DNA of 60,000 bases from Apostichopus japonicus. Lineage: Eukaryota > Echinodermata > Holothuroidea > Aspidochirotida > Stichopodidae. Made by a program: the position numbers and the translations under genes. Of this stretch, positions 1-11,192 are shown one piece after another. Each line of letters opens with the position of its first letter. The stretch's first letter is position 1. The notes under the pieces were generated by a model, which saw nothing but the letters and a program-made list of their open reading frames with translations, was not told where the DNA came from and did not search any database. The stretch spans positions 2,521,501 through 2,581,500 of the forward strand of contig NC_092569.1 in assembly GCF_037975245.1 (NCBI RefSeq), in the 5' to 3' direction.

Positions 1-2985
1 TATTAGAGGTCCGTGTGCCACTCCTTCAGTAGAACTGTACATCGACTGTCCACCACTAATGGCTGATGTAACTCCGTTGAACGACTGACACTCATCATTT
101 GTGTGTCTTCGCCATACAAGTACAGTGTTACCACCATTCGTGTTGCTAGGGCTGTAAAAAAAAGTTCAGATTTATAAATCCAGTAGCATCTTCCGGGAGA
201 CAGGGGAAAAGTTGCTCAAATGTCTTCCTCTCATTAGATTACCATCTGGCACATAGGAAGCATCCACTGATATCTGTTGAAAAGAAAAGTTTCAAATAAC
301 ATTGTACTTGGCCAAGCGATAGTCTTCGTTTTGAAATATATAGCATTGAAGCCCCTCATTATACACTTTACTTTCCCTCTTCCTCATGCTCTCCCTCCAC
401 CTCTCGCTCTCCCTCTCCTACTTCACCTCCCACTTACTCTCTTTAAACGCAAAACTGGTTACAATTTATTTGTGAGGTCTACCAGCACCAATGAACATTC
501 ACCAGTCACCACTGAACCTTTCCTCCCTCTCCACCGCCTCAACACGCCAACCACTACACCGACCTTCTAATAAATCGAGGATAAAGTAAGTGGTGGCCCC
601 CCCCCCCTTCTTTCCCTCTCACTCTTCCCTTCCCGACCTCCTCTCCTTACCTTCCATCATGCAACATTGACATGTTTGCTTCCAAACAAGAATGAATGAC
701 TGTTAAGTTAAAAACAGGAAACACAATTAATGTCCGTATAATGCTGATACAAAATCTTGCAACAAATGTAGAGCGAACGATCATTTTAATACAGCAACAT
801 TCCCCATCCCTCCCCTTCTTATCAAAACGAGTATTAAGTAAGCGGTAAACAAAACATATTTGCAACCATTTTGACTCATGTAGGAAACCATATGAAATGC
901 GAAGTCTATTTAAAGGAGTATTCCGGTGGCAAACGATGCGACTATTATATGGAAAAGACAAATAATCCAAACTGTTAGTAAGAAACCTAATCTCAATATC
1001 TTGTTCCTAACTCGAGATATGGTTGGTTGAATGTAACATATTGTGACTAGCTAATTGTTAAACTACGCAAGGAAGCTGGATCACGATGTCATCTGATGAA
1101 TGCATTTAAGGCTCATCTTTAGACTTATTATTTTTCCCTATTTTAATTCTGGTTTTTCTATTTGTACTGTTGATATAAAGCGCTTCGAGCCTTTTAGGAA
1201 AGGCGTTATATAAATATTTTTATTTATATGGATGTATATATTTATGTATGTATCTGGACATATGCTTTTCAGAAGCTCCTTTTACTAATTACTTATAATG
1301 TTATTATAGATTTATGTATTGAAACATGATACATTTGGTATGCTTGCTTAGCTCTGTGCTGAGAATTTCATCAAACTGAATCTTTGTTTTCCCCTCTATT
1401 GATAAATGATTGACATATTATAGAAAAAAGGAATTTATTTCAGCTGAACTGTCCTGATGACATCATTCATTCTGCTGTTGTTAGATTCATTCACAAAATA
1501 TCACAACAATGAAAAATAAAATCCATATTTTTACGACAAAAACATGTTATGAGGATAAGCTTTTCGCCTATGATTCAGCAAACTGTCATTAATTTTGCGA
1601 TATTATCAACTTCAGACACCAGAATATTATTGTAACTTACCCATACTGACGAATGAATAAAATTCCCAGTCCCCGTCGAAGGCATCTCTTGCTATGTTCT
1701 TTAAGCCAAAATCGTTACAACCAGATCCACACGATATCGATGCTGAAGGGAACAAATATGTTATACAATGGCCAGATGCAGCGTCAGGGGGGAGTGGGGA
1801 CAAGCCCCCCCCCCCACACGCACACACCATCGTCTAGTCGGCTGCGGTGAAAAAAAAACTAAACCATTCTCTCTTACGTCTTATATTTGGGTAATATCAA
1901 ACTTCATAAACTTTCGTTTTGATGTATTTTTAACTCACAAGATAACAAGGAATATCTGAAAACGCTTACGTGGTTTCACCACTGGACGCCCTTTAGTAAC
2001 CCCCTGCGCCCCAGCTGGGCCCTGAGGTATATTCCAAAGAAATGTAAGTGTAATTCTTCTCTCTGACTTGTATTTTTCCGTTCCAAAATCGCTACAAAGG
2101 CGAACAAGAACTACATAAAATTGCTTGCAGATTCTGAGGGCCTGCACTTCCAGCCTATATAACAGTGTACAGTTGTAATTATAAAGCAAGATGCCGCCTT
2201 TGGTGCTTTTCGAATGTTGTTTAGCTAGTCACTGCAAGTCGATCTCTTAAAAATGATTCATGTACAAGCCTGGTTAAGTTAAAATTAAAGCTTCGTCACA
2301 ATTCTGAATTCCTAGTATAAATTGAAATATTCATAAATTAAAATTTCGTTTACCAATGAAGCGTGGGATGGAAGGAGTAAGACGTTTCTCCTATCCCTCT
2401 CAATTACCCCGTGATGTGCACTTTATACATCTGCGCTTTTGCCCTTCCAAAAGTTTGTCCCAATATGTTTGCTTGGATACAGTTGCACCCCCCCCCCGCC
2501 CACTCTACACCCACACACCACTTTGGAATATTACAAAAATCGAGGCTTATAGCAATCACATTTCGTCTCCCATTCACACACGCACACTCACAAACATGTT
2601 GAAGTCAGAAATGGTCACCTGTCGAAATGATTAAAAGGAACCGCATTATTAAGGTAGTTTTATAAATCATGTATCGGAAATTTACTAAGAGTGTCTTAAT
2701 CTGTTTTAAAACATACTTTCACATTTAAAGTTTTCCTTTCCAAAGAAGTCATGCAAAATATTATTTCAAATTTGCAAGTCTTTCTTACATTACTCCAGAG
2801 AATCTGTGTTAATTGTTTAACTCTGTTGTAGATACAAATATTTTAACAAGTAGGTTTCAATAAGAAAATCTCATAACAGTTGTCAACGTATTAACAGGAA
2901 TGATAGACTCACCGATACATGATCCGAGAAGTAATAAGTAGCGAGATATCCTGAAGAGATCATAGTTAGTTGTTTGAGGCTTCAT
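1..2985 (-). CDS. Partial gene for a putative secreted protein with a collagen-like stretch (tentative multi-exon model)
   Basis: Seen on the minus strand: exon 2913-2985 (ATG at 2985; 24 codons plus 1 nt, donor GTGAGT), exon 1970-2021 (acceptor CCTCAG, donor GTAAGC), exon 1641-1742 (acceptor CCCTTCAG, donor GTAAGT), exon about 653-701 (acceptor AACTTAACAG, donor GTAAGG) and exon 1-151 (acceptor TTTTTTTTACAG, cut by the window edge). From 2021 down to 1 the phases join without a stop (0-1, 1-1, 1-2, 2-). The peptides include GPAGAQGVTKGRPVV (Gly-X-Y-like), then CGSGCNDFGLKNIARDAF, VIHSCLEANMSM and a Trp/Cys/Gly-rich last segment. The first exon ends in RYLLLLGSCIG, which fits a signal peptide. 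Its phase (1) does not fit the 1970-2021 exon (phase 0), so at least one small exon between 2021 and 2913 is missing from this model. I do not recognise the family. The last segment faintly recalls the C-terminal Trp/Gly/Cys module of short invertebrate collagens, which is only a guess. Confidence 0.4.
1080..1226 (+). mobile_element. Retroposon 3' tail remnant (LINE/SINE type)
   Basis: The stretch around 1172-1216 contains ATAAAGCGCTTCGAGCC, then AGGAAAGGCGTTATATAAA, ending in an AT-rich simple tail. This resembles the conserved 3' end shared by many animal SINEs and their partner LINEs (AAGCGCTTTGAG...GCGCTATATAAAT). It lies inside an intron of the minus-strand gene model. No coding part of a LINE is visible, so it is a short remnant. 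Confidence 0.45.
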
Positions 2986-3702
2986 GATGTTTTATCGGGA
3001 CAAGACAAAGGCTTTCAGTCTGAACAAATTAAAAGTTACAACACTGATTGTGATCTCCAACAGGAAACAAAACGTACCGGTACCATAGATATCTCAATAC
3101 TTTATGCATAGAGACTCGTAACGGTCATATATTGTATAACACTAGATGCCATAACAATTTACATCAGTGTAAAATACAATAGGGGAACTGGATTTACGTT
3201 GATTTCCTCTTCACGTAGTATTATATATATATATATGAGTTAGATACGGGTCAATCCATTTCTGACACTATTTTTGTTACACATATACCTATTATGAGAC
3301 ATGCTGAATAAATGGTACGGTAAATTCTTAAAGAATTTATACCCCATATGAAAAATGGAACACACTTTTAAGGTCGTGGAATGATTGTATTGGTAATAGC
3401 TATGTGTGACGAGTGCAACAGCTCAACAAGGAGTTAAGTTCATTGTTCATACTCAGTTACAGCGACGTGTAATGGGACATAGCCCTTAACACATTGTAAT
3501 ACCATTTGGTGGTGTTTTTAGACGTAAGTCAGCCTTTAGGCTCCTGCCGAAACTGATCGTTTGCTAACCATTACAAGTTAATGACGAAAAACAACATCAA
3601 GGAAGTTTACTGAGGTCATAAAAAGTTTAAAGTGGATAAAATAGCCCGCAGTTCTAAACTTCCCAAACCTCTACAAATGATTTGCTAATGCATTTACTAT
3701 AT
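2986..3702. other. Intergenic, no feature seen
   Basis: Upstream flank of the tentative minus-strand gene. It contains a short (TA)n run near 3220-3235. I saw no convincing TATA box correctly placed relative to the ATG at 2985 and no coding potential. Confidence 0.4.
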
Positions 3703-3802
3703 ATGATGATGATGATGACGACGACGACGACGACGACGACGATGATGACGACGACAACGCCGACGTTTATGACGATGTTGATGACGATGTTGATAATGAT
3801 GT

Positions 3803-3883
<81 letters not shown>

Positions 3884-3886
3884 TGA
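3703..3886. repeat. GAY trinucleotide microsatellite (GAT/GAC)n
   Basis: About 180 bp of GAT and GAC triplets in blocks: GAT, long GAC, mixed with a GTTGAT motif, long GAT, long GAC. The ORFs on both strands here (poly-Met/Thr, poly-Ile/Val) are artefacts of the triplet repeat. Confidence 0.95.
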
Positions 3887-5931
3887 CTTTAAAAATTTTG
3901 TATAGATACGAGTGCAATATTAATTTGTAGCCGTACTCACACTTTGAACCATGTACTCGTTCTTGTACTCATACCAAGGGCATTTCCACTGGTGCTCCTC
4001 GTACTCATGATATCGAATCGTACTACAAGTCTGTTCACTCTGGAGTCTAATAGCCTATTACAGATGTTGCAAAATATAGTCTAAAGTTACTTAGCCTATA
4101 TAATACATATATTATGATGAGGTGTCGTTTGTTTAATGTTTTCGATACTTTCTTATTTCTCTCTCTCCATCTCTCTCTTTTCTTTCTTACATTTATCAAA
4201 TGAAACAAATACCCACTCGTGCAATTAAATTCATGTTTAAATTATTTGGAGCCATCCCAACGAACTGAAGCGAAACTTCTGCCTACACCATTAATCAAAT
4301 TGATATATTAATAAGTACATACACTTCGTGAATTTTCCATGGTAACCCTTCGGCGGGGGAGAGGGGGGACTATGGTACCTTAAAGTGAAATTTTACCTTG
4401 ATTAAGGACTGTGTAGACCAAGGCTTAATTAATGCGTAAAGTTTCGTTGCGAATACCGTACATGTTATACGCTATATTGATCTTACGGGGTTGTCAGTAA
4501 TGAAGATTATAAGAGTGCGATTTTTGAAGTTATTTCCAGCAAAAGGTATGACTGAGTTATTTTATTTTTATCGCTTTAGAATTGAATTAAATTAAACGAG
4601 ACGTCATGACATAAGACGAGTACGCATGTAGTGCAGAGGGAAGTCACAATCAAGTAAAAAGTGAGGGAGCTATTCGCTGTAGCAAATTAGGGCCTCTATA
4701 GCAAACTGAGGGCGCCATTCGCTAATGGGCAAAACGGAAAAATTCGACGATGCATGTGGTTTAAATAACTTTCATTAAGTTCACCCGGAGAAAGAATATC
4801 GTACCTTACTAACATTTTTCACCGCGATTTCAATCCTTTAAATGGAAAAGCAATACTCAGTAATAACGCATTATGATTTGGATTAACATTTATCCGTGTG
4901 GTATATATTCCCTCTAACTCACGGTGTTGTCTATTTTGAAACCCAGATTGTCCTATACCCCACATTTAGCAAGTTGGCAACCCCTCCCCCTCAATTTCCC
5001 ACCTCATCTCACCCATCCCAATCCTATTTATTTATTCGCCAAGTCTATTTACCGTATGCAGCTGGTAGAGATTGTTCTCAGTTAAGAGTAAATATTCAAT
5101 TTGCCTTTCAGTATTTTCTCCATATCTTCGTTTGAGCCACCGATTACGTAAGGCTTAGCTTAATTTCGAAATTTGAAAGAGTGCATAACGCCACCATTTA
5201 AGAATGCGAAGTGCTGGTAAGAATTGTGAATTCATGAGTGACTGAATACCAATTGAAAACTTTTCAATTATTTCGGGGATTGTTTTTTGTTTCCTTCAAA
5301 ATTCGTCATTAAGTGCCATCTCTCTACGGTATATAAACACAGAGCAATGACACTCTTAGCAAAAGCAACGCATTGGATCGAACACGTGACAAAATTTAGC
5401 GGGGAACCATACCAATCACGTTCACTTGCAGGTTGGATATTTGCAAAGCAGATGTTTACATATTTTCAATTGCCATATTCTCTATAATTTCATATAGAAT
5501 TTACAACTGTTTAGTAACTGGTATTAAACATATATCTAGTTATGTTTGGGGCCGCGGATCTTGGAAGAAAAGACAGATAACTAACTGAACAAACGATTTA
5601 TGCTTTAGCACAAATAACAGTAAAATTGTATGTTACTTAACCGGTCTGGTGTAATGAAATGGATTCATACGTTGATAGGGAAACAACACATCCGGTATTC
5701 TATTAACATGTTCTCTTAACTTAAGTTTACACATAGTCTGTTTTGGTCCATTCTAAGTGATCATAGCGAAGCCTTCATATGGAATCTATAGTTTTGGAAA
5801 AAAAAACCTAAGGCACCTTTGCTTGTATCACACACTGCAACTCAAGGTTTTGCCAAAGAACATTCCATAGAAAACAAATATCTATGTTTTAGTCTGTCAG
5901 GGTTTCTGTTGCCATTCCAGGAAAACCCTGA

Positions 5932-5935
<4 letters not shown>
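3887..5935. other. Intergenic, no feature seen
   Basis: AT-rich DNA with only short spurious ORFs (for example 4896-5135 and 5287-5487) that lack motifs, codon bias or splice context. A CT-rich patch lies near 4155-4190. Confidence 0.4.
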
Positions 5936-5988
<53 letters not shown>

Positions 5989-6135
5989 TATAAATATATA
6001 TGTATTGCCTATATATATATATATATATATATATGTATTGCCTATATATAAATATATTGCCTATATATATATGTATTGCCTATATATAAATATATTGCCT
6101 ATATATATAGATATATATATATATATATTTATATA

Positions 6136-6183
<48 letters not shown>

Positions 6184-6270
6184 TATAAATATATATTGCC
6201 TATATATATATATTGCCTATATATATATTGCCCATATATATTTATATATATTGCATATATATATATATAT

Positions 6271-6301
<31 letters not shown>

Positions 6302-6302
6302 T
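5936..6302. repeat. (TA)n minisatellite with regular TTGCC interruptions
   Basis: Long TA runs are broken at intervals by TTGCC (TATATTGCCTATATA), with some AATTATATAAATAT and TTGCAT variants. It is therefore a compound minisatellite rather than a pure dinucleotide. The long ORF across it (poly Tyr/Ile) is spurious. TA-rich tracts this long can extrude cruciforms and are often fragile and length-polymorphic. Confidence 0.95.
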
Positions 6303-9300
6303 TCGAAAGAGTATAAATGGTCAATTGTATATATATTTACATATATGGAGGTGAAGGAGGACTGAAGAATTCGGTAAGGGTTTAACGAACAGCCCACCTT
6401 TACAAATATTCTATATTCGAAGTAATGAACTCAGTATTATATACAACATCTTACTGTAGCCTACACTATAAAGAGACTTAGTACAAGTATAGCCCCTATG
6501 AAAGCTGACTTACAACCAAATTCTAATATTTTACTGTGCATGTTCTATACTTAAAACAAAAGCCTATCCTATAGGGCTATATTCCCATTCCAACGGTTAG
6601 GTTGTGGAAGCTTCTATTGCCGATACGGGTTACTTACAGTTCAAGCTGTAAACTATTCGTGACCCGAAAGACCATTATTATACCAACAATGGATGAAACC
6701 GGGGTTGAAGGATAACGACAGCAAAGATATACACGGACGGGTGAATTCAGTCTTTAGTCTTTGATGAGTTAGGATTTTGTATAGATATTGTCCTTTGAAT
6801 GACATATAAATACCGATAGCTTAAGGGGAGAATCGCAATAAAACCCCATGCATAAGGTTCGGTGTAGACCTCTTATTGTCCTTATGCAGAATGTAACAAT
6901 TTCATAAAATTGTCTTTTCTTTCGTGATTCTCAGTTTTGTATGGTTTGTCCAGGCTGCTGGACTTTCCTTCCTCTTTCAAAGTAACCTCCGGAGAGGGCA
7001 GTCATTTCATAACATCGGGGACCGCGGATCAAGCTTTATAAGTGAACCCAGCCTACAATATTGCATTACTGGATAATCAGCCATCACATCCTATGAAATT
7101 TTTGCAACGTCTCCAAAATTCCTTATTTGTAATAAGCATTCCGTTTTGTTGATACAAATCATCGATACTGCATATCAAGAGATCATGACAACATACAATA
7201 TTTCGGTTGAAAACTTTTGGATGCAAATTAGTTCGGAATTAGATTTCTCTGTTGAGGACGCCCTCCCTGTGACACCAATATTGTAACAGTCGTTGGAACT
7301 GACTACACAACCAGTGCCAGGCTTTTCCAGAGGTAAGAATTGTTGTGGTGTAATATGTTACCACTATATATAAATGTTTGAATCACATCTTAACTCACTT
7401 TGACGGTACTTCCTCTTACCGTTACGACATATGCCAAGCAAACAAGTTACAATGTAAATTCCATGTTTCACTTGGAGCTAGTAAGTTAGCAAAGCCTAAA
7501 TAAACGATTTTAACTCAATCTGACCTTGAATCAGACCTTTGAAGTTTGGTACCGGGAGCCTGCGAGACACAAGAGTTCACCCTGGGGTACCTTCTCACTA
7601 AGTATGAAGAAAACCGGCCCGGCCGTTTACAAGGAGTTTTACCTAAAATTGCACTTAAAATATACATGTGACCTTTAACCACGTGAGCTTTGACCTCGGT
7701 TCACATTGCAACCACATATTTTTGATAGTAGTTGACATTTCAATGATACTTGTGAAGGTTCCATGTCAATTCTTTCTTTTACCTTTGGAGTTATAACAAA
7801 CGTTATCGATGTACGTTGTTTTGTTTACAGGAATTGTCCTTCTTGTTGTGGTCATTTTGTACAAAATACTCTCATGTTTTCAATTAAATGTATTCGTATT
7901 TGATGATATTTTCATGGGAAAGAGAAAAGCAAATAGAGATAGCCCCAGTCCCTGGTAATTGTCGTCCATATGATTATTAGCTTGCAACGATTACCAGGAA
8001 GTCCATTACCTTGTTTGCCTCTTCGGCCTCACATAATCAAATTAAACATTAATTGGACGTTTGGATGCATTTTAAAGGCATTATGACTCGCCCCAAACCG
8101 CGTGCGGCCATTTGAAAAAGTTAACTTTCTGTTGCTTGCAAGTGACGTTTTGTTCGTGTCGCTACAAAATGCAGACAGTAATGAAATGTGATACCTTAAT
8201 TGTTATCTTTGGCTGGACCTGAGATGTCCATCGCTGTATCGTTTGTACTGTGCTGTGGGTATTGACCGCAGCTGTATTTACTGACTGTACACTAGTGTCT
8301 AATTACCGACGGTAGCAAGCTGTGTGTGAATTTTCTGGGATTGATGGTGGTGTTTAACACTTCTGTTACACCTTATTCGAAACTAGGTCAAATTACCGGC
8401 ATTAGACGTTTCTTTTTGCGCGAGTCTTCACACCCTTTAAGTCTTTTGAAATAAAGGGACTTCTACTTTTGCAAATGGAAACAGTTCAAATCATATACGA
8501 AAATCAGGGACATCTGGACACCTTATTTTACAGCATCCAACTAATTGTTTACTACGTATATTCTTCGACAATAAACTGACAAAGCAAATAAAAAGAGCAC
8601 GCATCAGTCATTACTTTCTCTCCTTGATTGGTGCCAAATCTCTTATCCTCTATGTCTTGAAAGTAAGCAAATATAACGACACAAGTCTTCACTCATTCCT
8701 TCCATTATTCCGTGGGTCTAGGCGATAACCGGTATGATTTTGAAGACTGAGCTTTTAGGTAAAGAAAGTTAAGTTTAAATTTGGGAAGAAAGTAGTAGTC
8801 ATATAACTCAACGAGTTAATACGTGATCATAATAGCTGTGTGGTGCTAATGCGACTCCCTTGGACGATATATGACTCGAGTCTTGTCATTGTGTATTTGC
8901 AGAATATTTATGCTATATAGTTATGGATATTTATAGAAGGCTGTCCATTCTAAAGTTTTGTTCATCATAAGGGGAATCAGCGATGATCGGGCTTACCGTT
9001 TTAGCGTAAAACATTGCAATTCTAAATGTACGTATCTTAAACTATATGGTTTAACGAAAGATCTGGGTTCTAGAATTTCTAAAATATTGTCCAGAGTCGG
9101 AAATCCTTCAAATCTAGTGAAACAACAGGATATAGATCACAGTCACAATTGACAAATACAACTTGAGAAATATCAAACCACGGTAATCTCCTTACTAGCC
9201 ATTTTGAAATTTACAAAGTTGATTATACCTTAGGTTTGATCAGATTTATATTTTCTACTTCATGAGTATGGTAATAATCCCGTTAGTTATTTGAGAATAT

Positions 9301-11159
9301 TATTTTAAGATATGAAGGATTTATGGTAGCCTAAGTATTAAGCACAGCCCTAATGCAACTTGTAAGTTAGTTAAAATAAATTGAAAGCAGACGTTAAACT
9401 GAATCAGTATAGCTTACAGTTGTGCTGTGACAACACATACACCTAAGTTGACATACTCTTATTAGAGACAAAATCAATCTGCCCTAGTGTTTTCCTAACT
9501 CAGAAAAAGGACCAAAAAGCAGCAGGAGAACATCCTTTTTGATATGAATCAGGATCTGGTTTTCGTGGCATGCATGTTGAAGTGCATGAAGAGGTGAAGA
9601 GGTGAACAAGAGGTGAATAAGAGGTGACATTCGGTGAAGACATTGGGTAAATTTAGGGAATTCCACTCTCCTTTTGGTCTCCCAGGAGCAGCGTACGATT
9701 TTTTGTTTACTAGTGAGCAAAAAAGTTTGTTTACAAGTGAAACTTCTATCTAAACTTAGAGACCATAGTATTTTTTTATGATTACGTGTTTAAGTCAATG
9801 GGGCATATAATAGACGTATGTTACCATAGTATTGTTTTCAAAAAAATGACTGTAACTTAGTTCGACAACGTCCCTACCCAAACACTTCTCATGTTCCAAC
9901 TTGATCTTTGCTCCGATGTTAAGGTAGTTACATACTCTTCAATATGACAATATTCTGAGCAAGATCAAATATAACAGGTAAGGAGACATCTCAATCTGAC
10001 GTGTTTCGTGATAGTCTACTTCTCGTTTCGTTCGCTCATGTCTCAACTTTGCATAGGTAGTAGTTACACGAGATTTCTTAACGTATTGCGTATTGTACGC
10101 ATTCAGGCCTACTGTAAAGTAAATCTAGACCTAACATTAACAATAACATTGACAATAACAACGAGACTAGATCTTTAAGTAATATGCGTCCTGCAGATAG
10201 TAAACCAGTTATTGCCAATGATAAATATTCCAAATAATGATACAATAGAATTTGTGTTCTGAACTCAAAGTTGGGTATAGGTCTGCCTTCAAAATGTTGG
10301 GACTAGCCTATAGGCCCTAATAAAGAATAGTGGTTACAGTTACAAAGATGTCAGTAAACAGAGCATGGTATCTGCAATGGATTAAACAGGTCTTGCATAG
10401 GACATTATTTCAGTAATTGCATTCTTAACCACACATTTCATACTGTAGATCTTTCTACTGGCCATCAGGAGCATGACCTGTTCTATGTACTAGTACTACT
10501 ACTAATCATCAAATTCAGATCATGTGACATCAATTTTTGTTTCAATTTTTATAATGCCACCGGTCATTGCTGGATTTGGTGTTAAGCTAAATGGTTCATA
10601 TGTCACTGTAATTGGAAAGAAAAGTTTGTTGGTATAATTCATGTAATGTTTTTTTAAGATACGACTATTGATTTTGTCTGGTTTTTTAACCCATGAAAAT
10701 GCATGTTTTTACATAGCCGTACAAAATGAGATTGATTTAAAACTTTAAAAGTTACTTGAAGCTGATCAATTACGATTATCCTGAACTAAAAATAAAGCAG
10801 CAATATAATTCTAATTGAAATACATGCATGACAATTCAAATCAATTTAATTGAAGGAAAAGGTAAATAATTTATCTTGTGTTGTTTTTCTTACACTGTCA
10901 CTGGACCTCTCCATGTTTTGTAAATTATGAAATAAACATGCTCCCTCTGCTTCAACCCACAGGATGCATGTTGACTCTTCCTTCTGGCTGGCTTTTGTTA
11001 TTCATGGCAGATTACATAATGGTTAATTATTCTTCAGCACTGTGATATGTATGTTAAATCCATTGTCCATTGAAATGGAATGTTCCAGTAATTGATACTG
11101 TAGCGCTTCATAATTGTATTTCTTTTATCATTTCATTTATTCTATTCCACTACAGATAA
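6303..11159. other. Long non-coding stretch upstream of the RWDD3 gene
   Basis: No supported coding region. A well-formed donor (CAGAG then GTAAGA) at about 7331, with a possible acceptor about 45 bp before it, could be an untranslated exon of the downstream gene, but nothing else supports it. The first coding exon of RWDD3 is preceded by an acceptor-like CCACTACAG at 11,147-11,155, so its 5' UTR probably starts in an unseen upstream exon within this stretch. Confidence 0.4.
9588..9627. repeat. Short minisatellite, unit close to AAGAGGTGAA(TA)
   Basis: Four imperfect copies of AAGAGGTGAA with 0-3 extra bases between copies. Confidence 0.75.
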
Positions 11160-11192
11160 ATGGCTGATAAATGGAACTCAGTGATGAGATAG
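11160..11192 (+). promoter_or_regulatory. Overlapping upstream ORF at the RWDD3 start
   Basis: An ATG at 11160, 11 bases before the RWDD3 ATG, opens a 10-codon frame (MADKWNSVMR) that ends at 11192, inside the RWDD3 coding sequence in another frame. If it is part of the mature mRNA, which requires the acceptor at 11155 or transcription from further upstream, it would compete for initiation. Confidence 0.4.

Noticed and set aside
5819-6316. 165-codon frame rich in Tyr/Ile
   Set aside because: Created by the TA/TTGCC minisatellite; no conserved protein part outside it.
7185-7330. 33-codon frame starting MTTYNISVENFWMQISSEL, followed by a GTAAGA donor at about 7331
   Set aside because: The frame ends at 7286, no partner exon in phase was found, and one short frame plus one donor occurs easily by chance. 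It might be an untranslated exon.
8958-9152. 64-codon frame IIRGISDDRAYRFSV...
   Set aside because: No ATG, no motif and no flanking splice signals that I could support.
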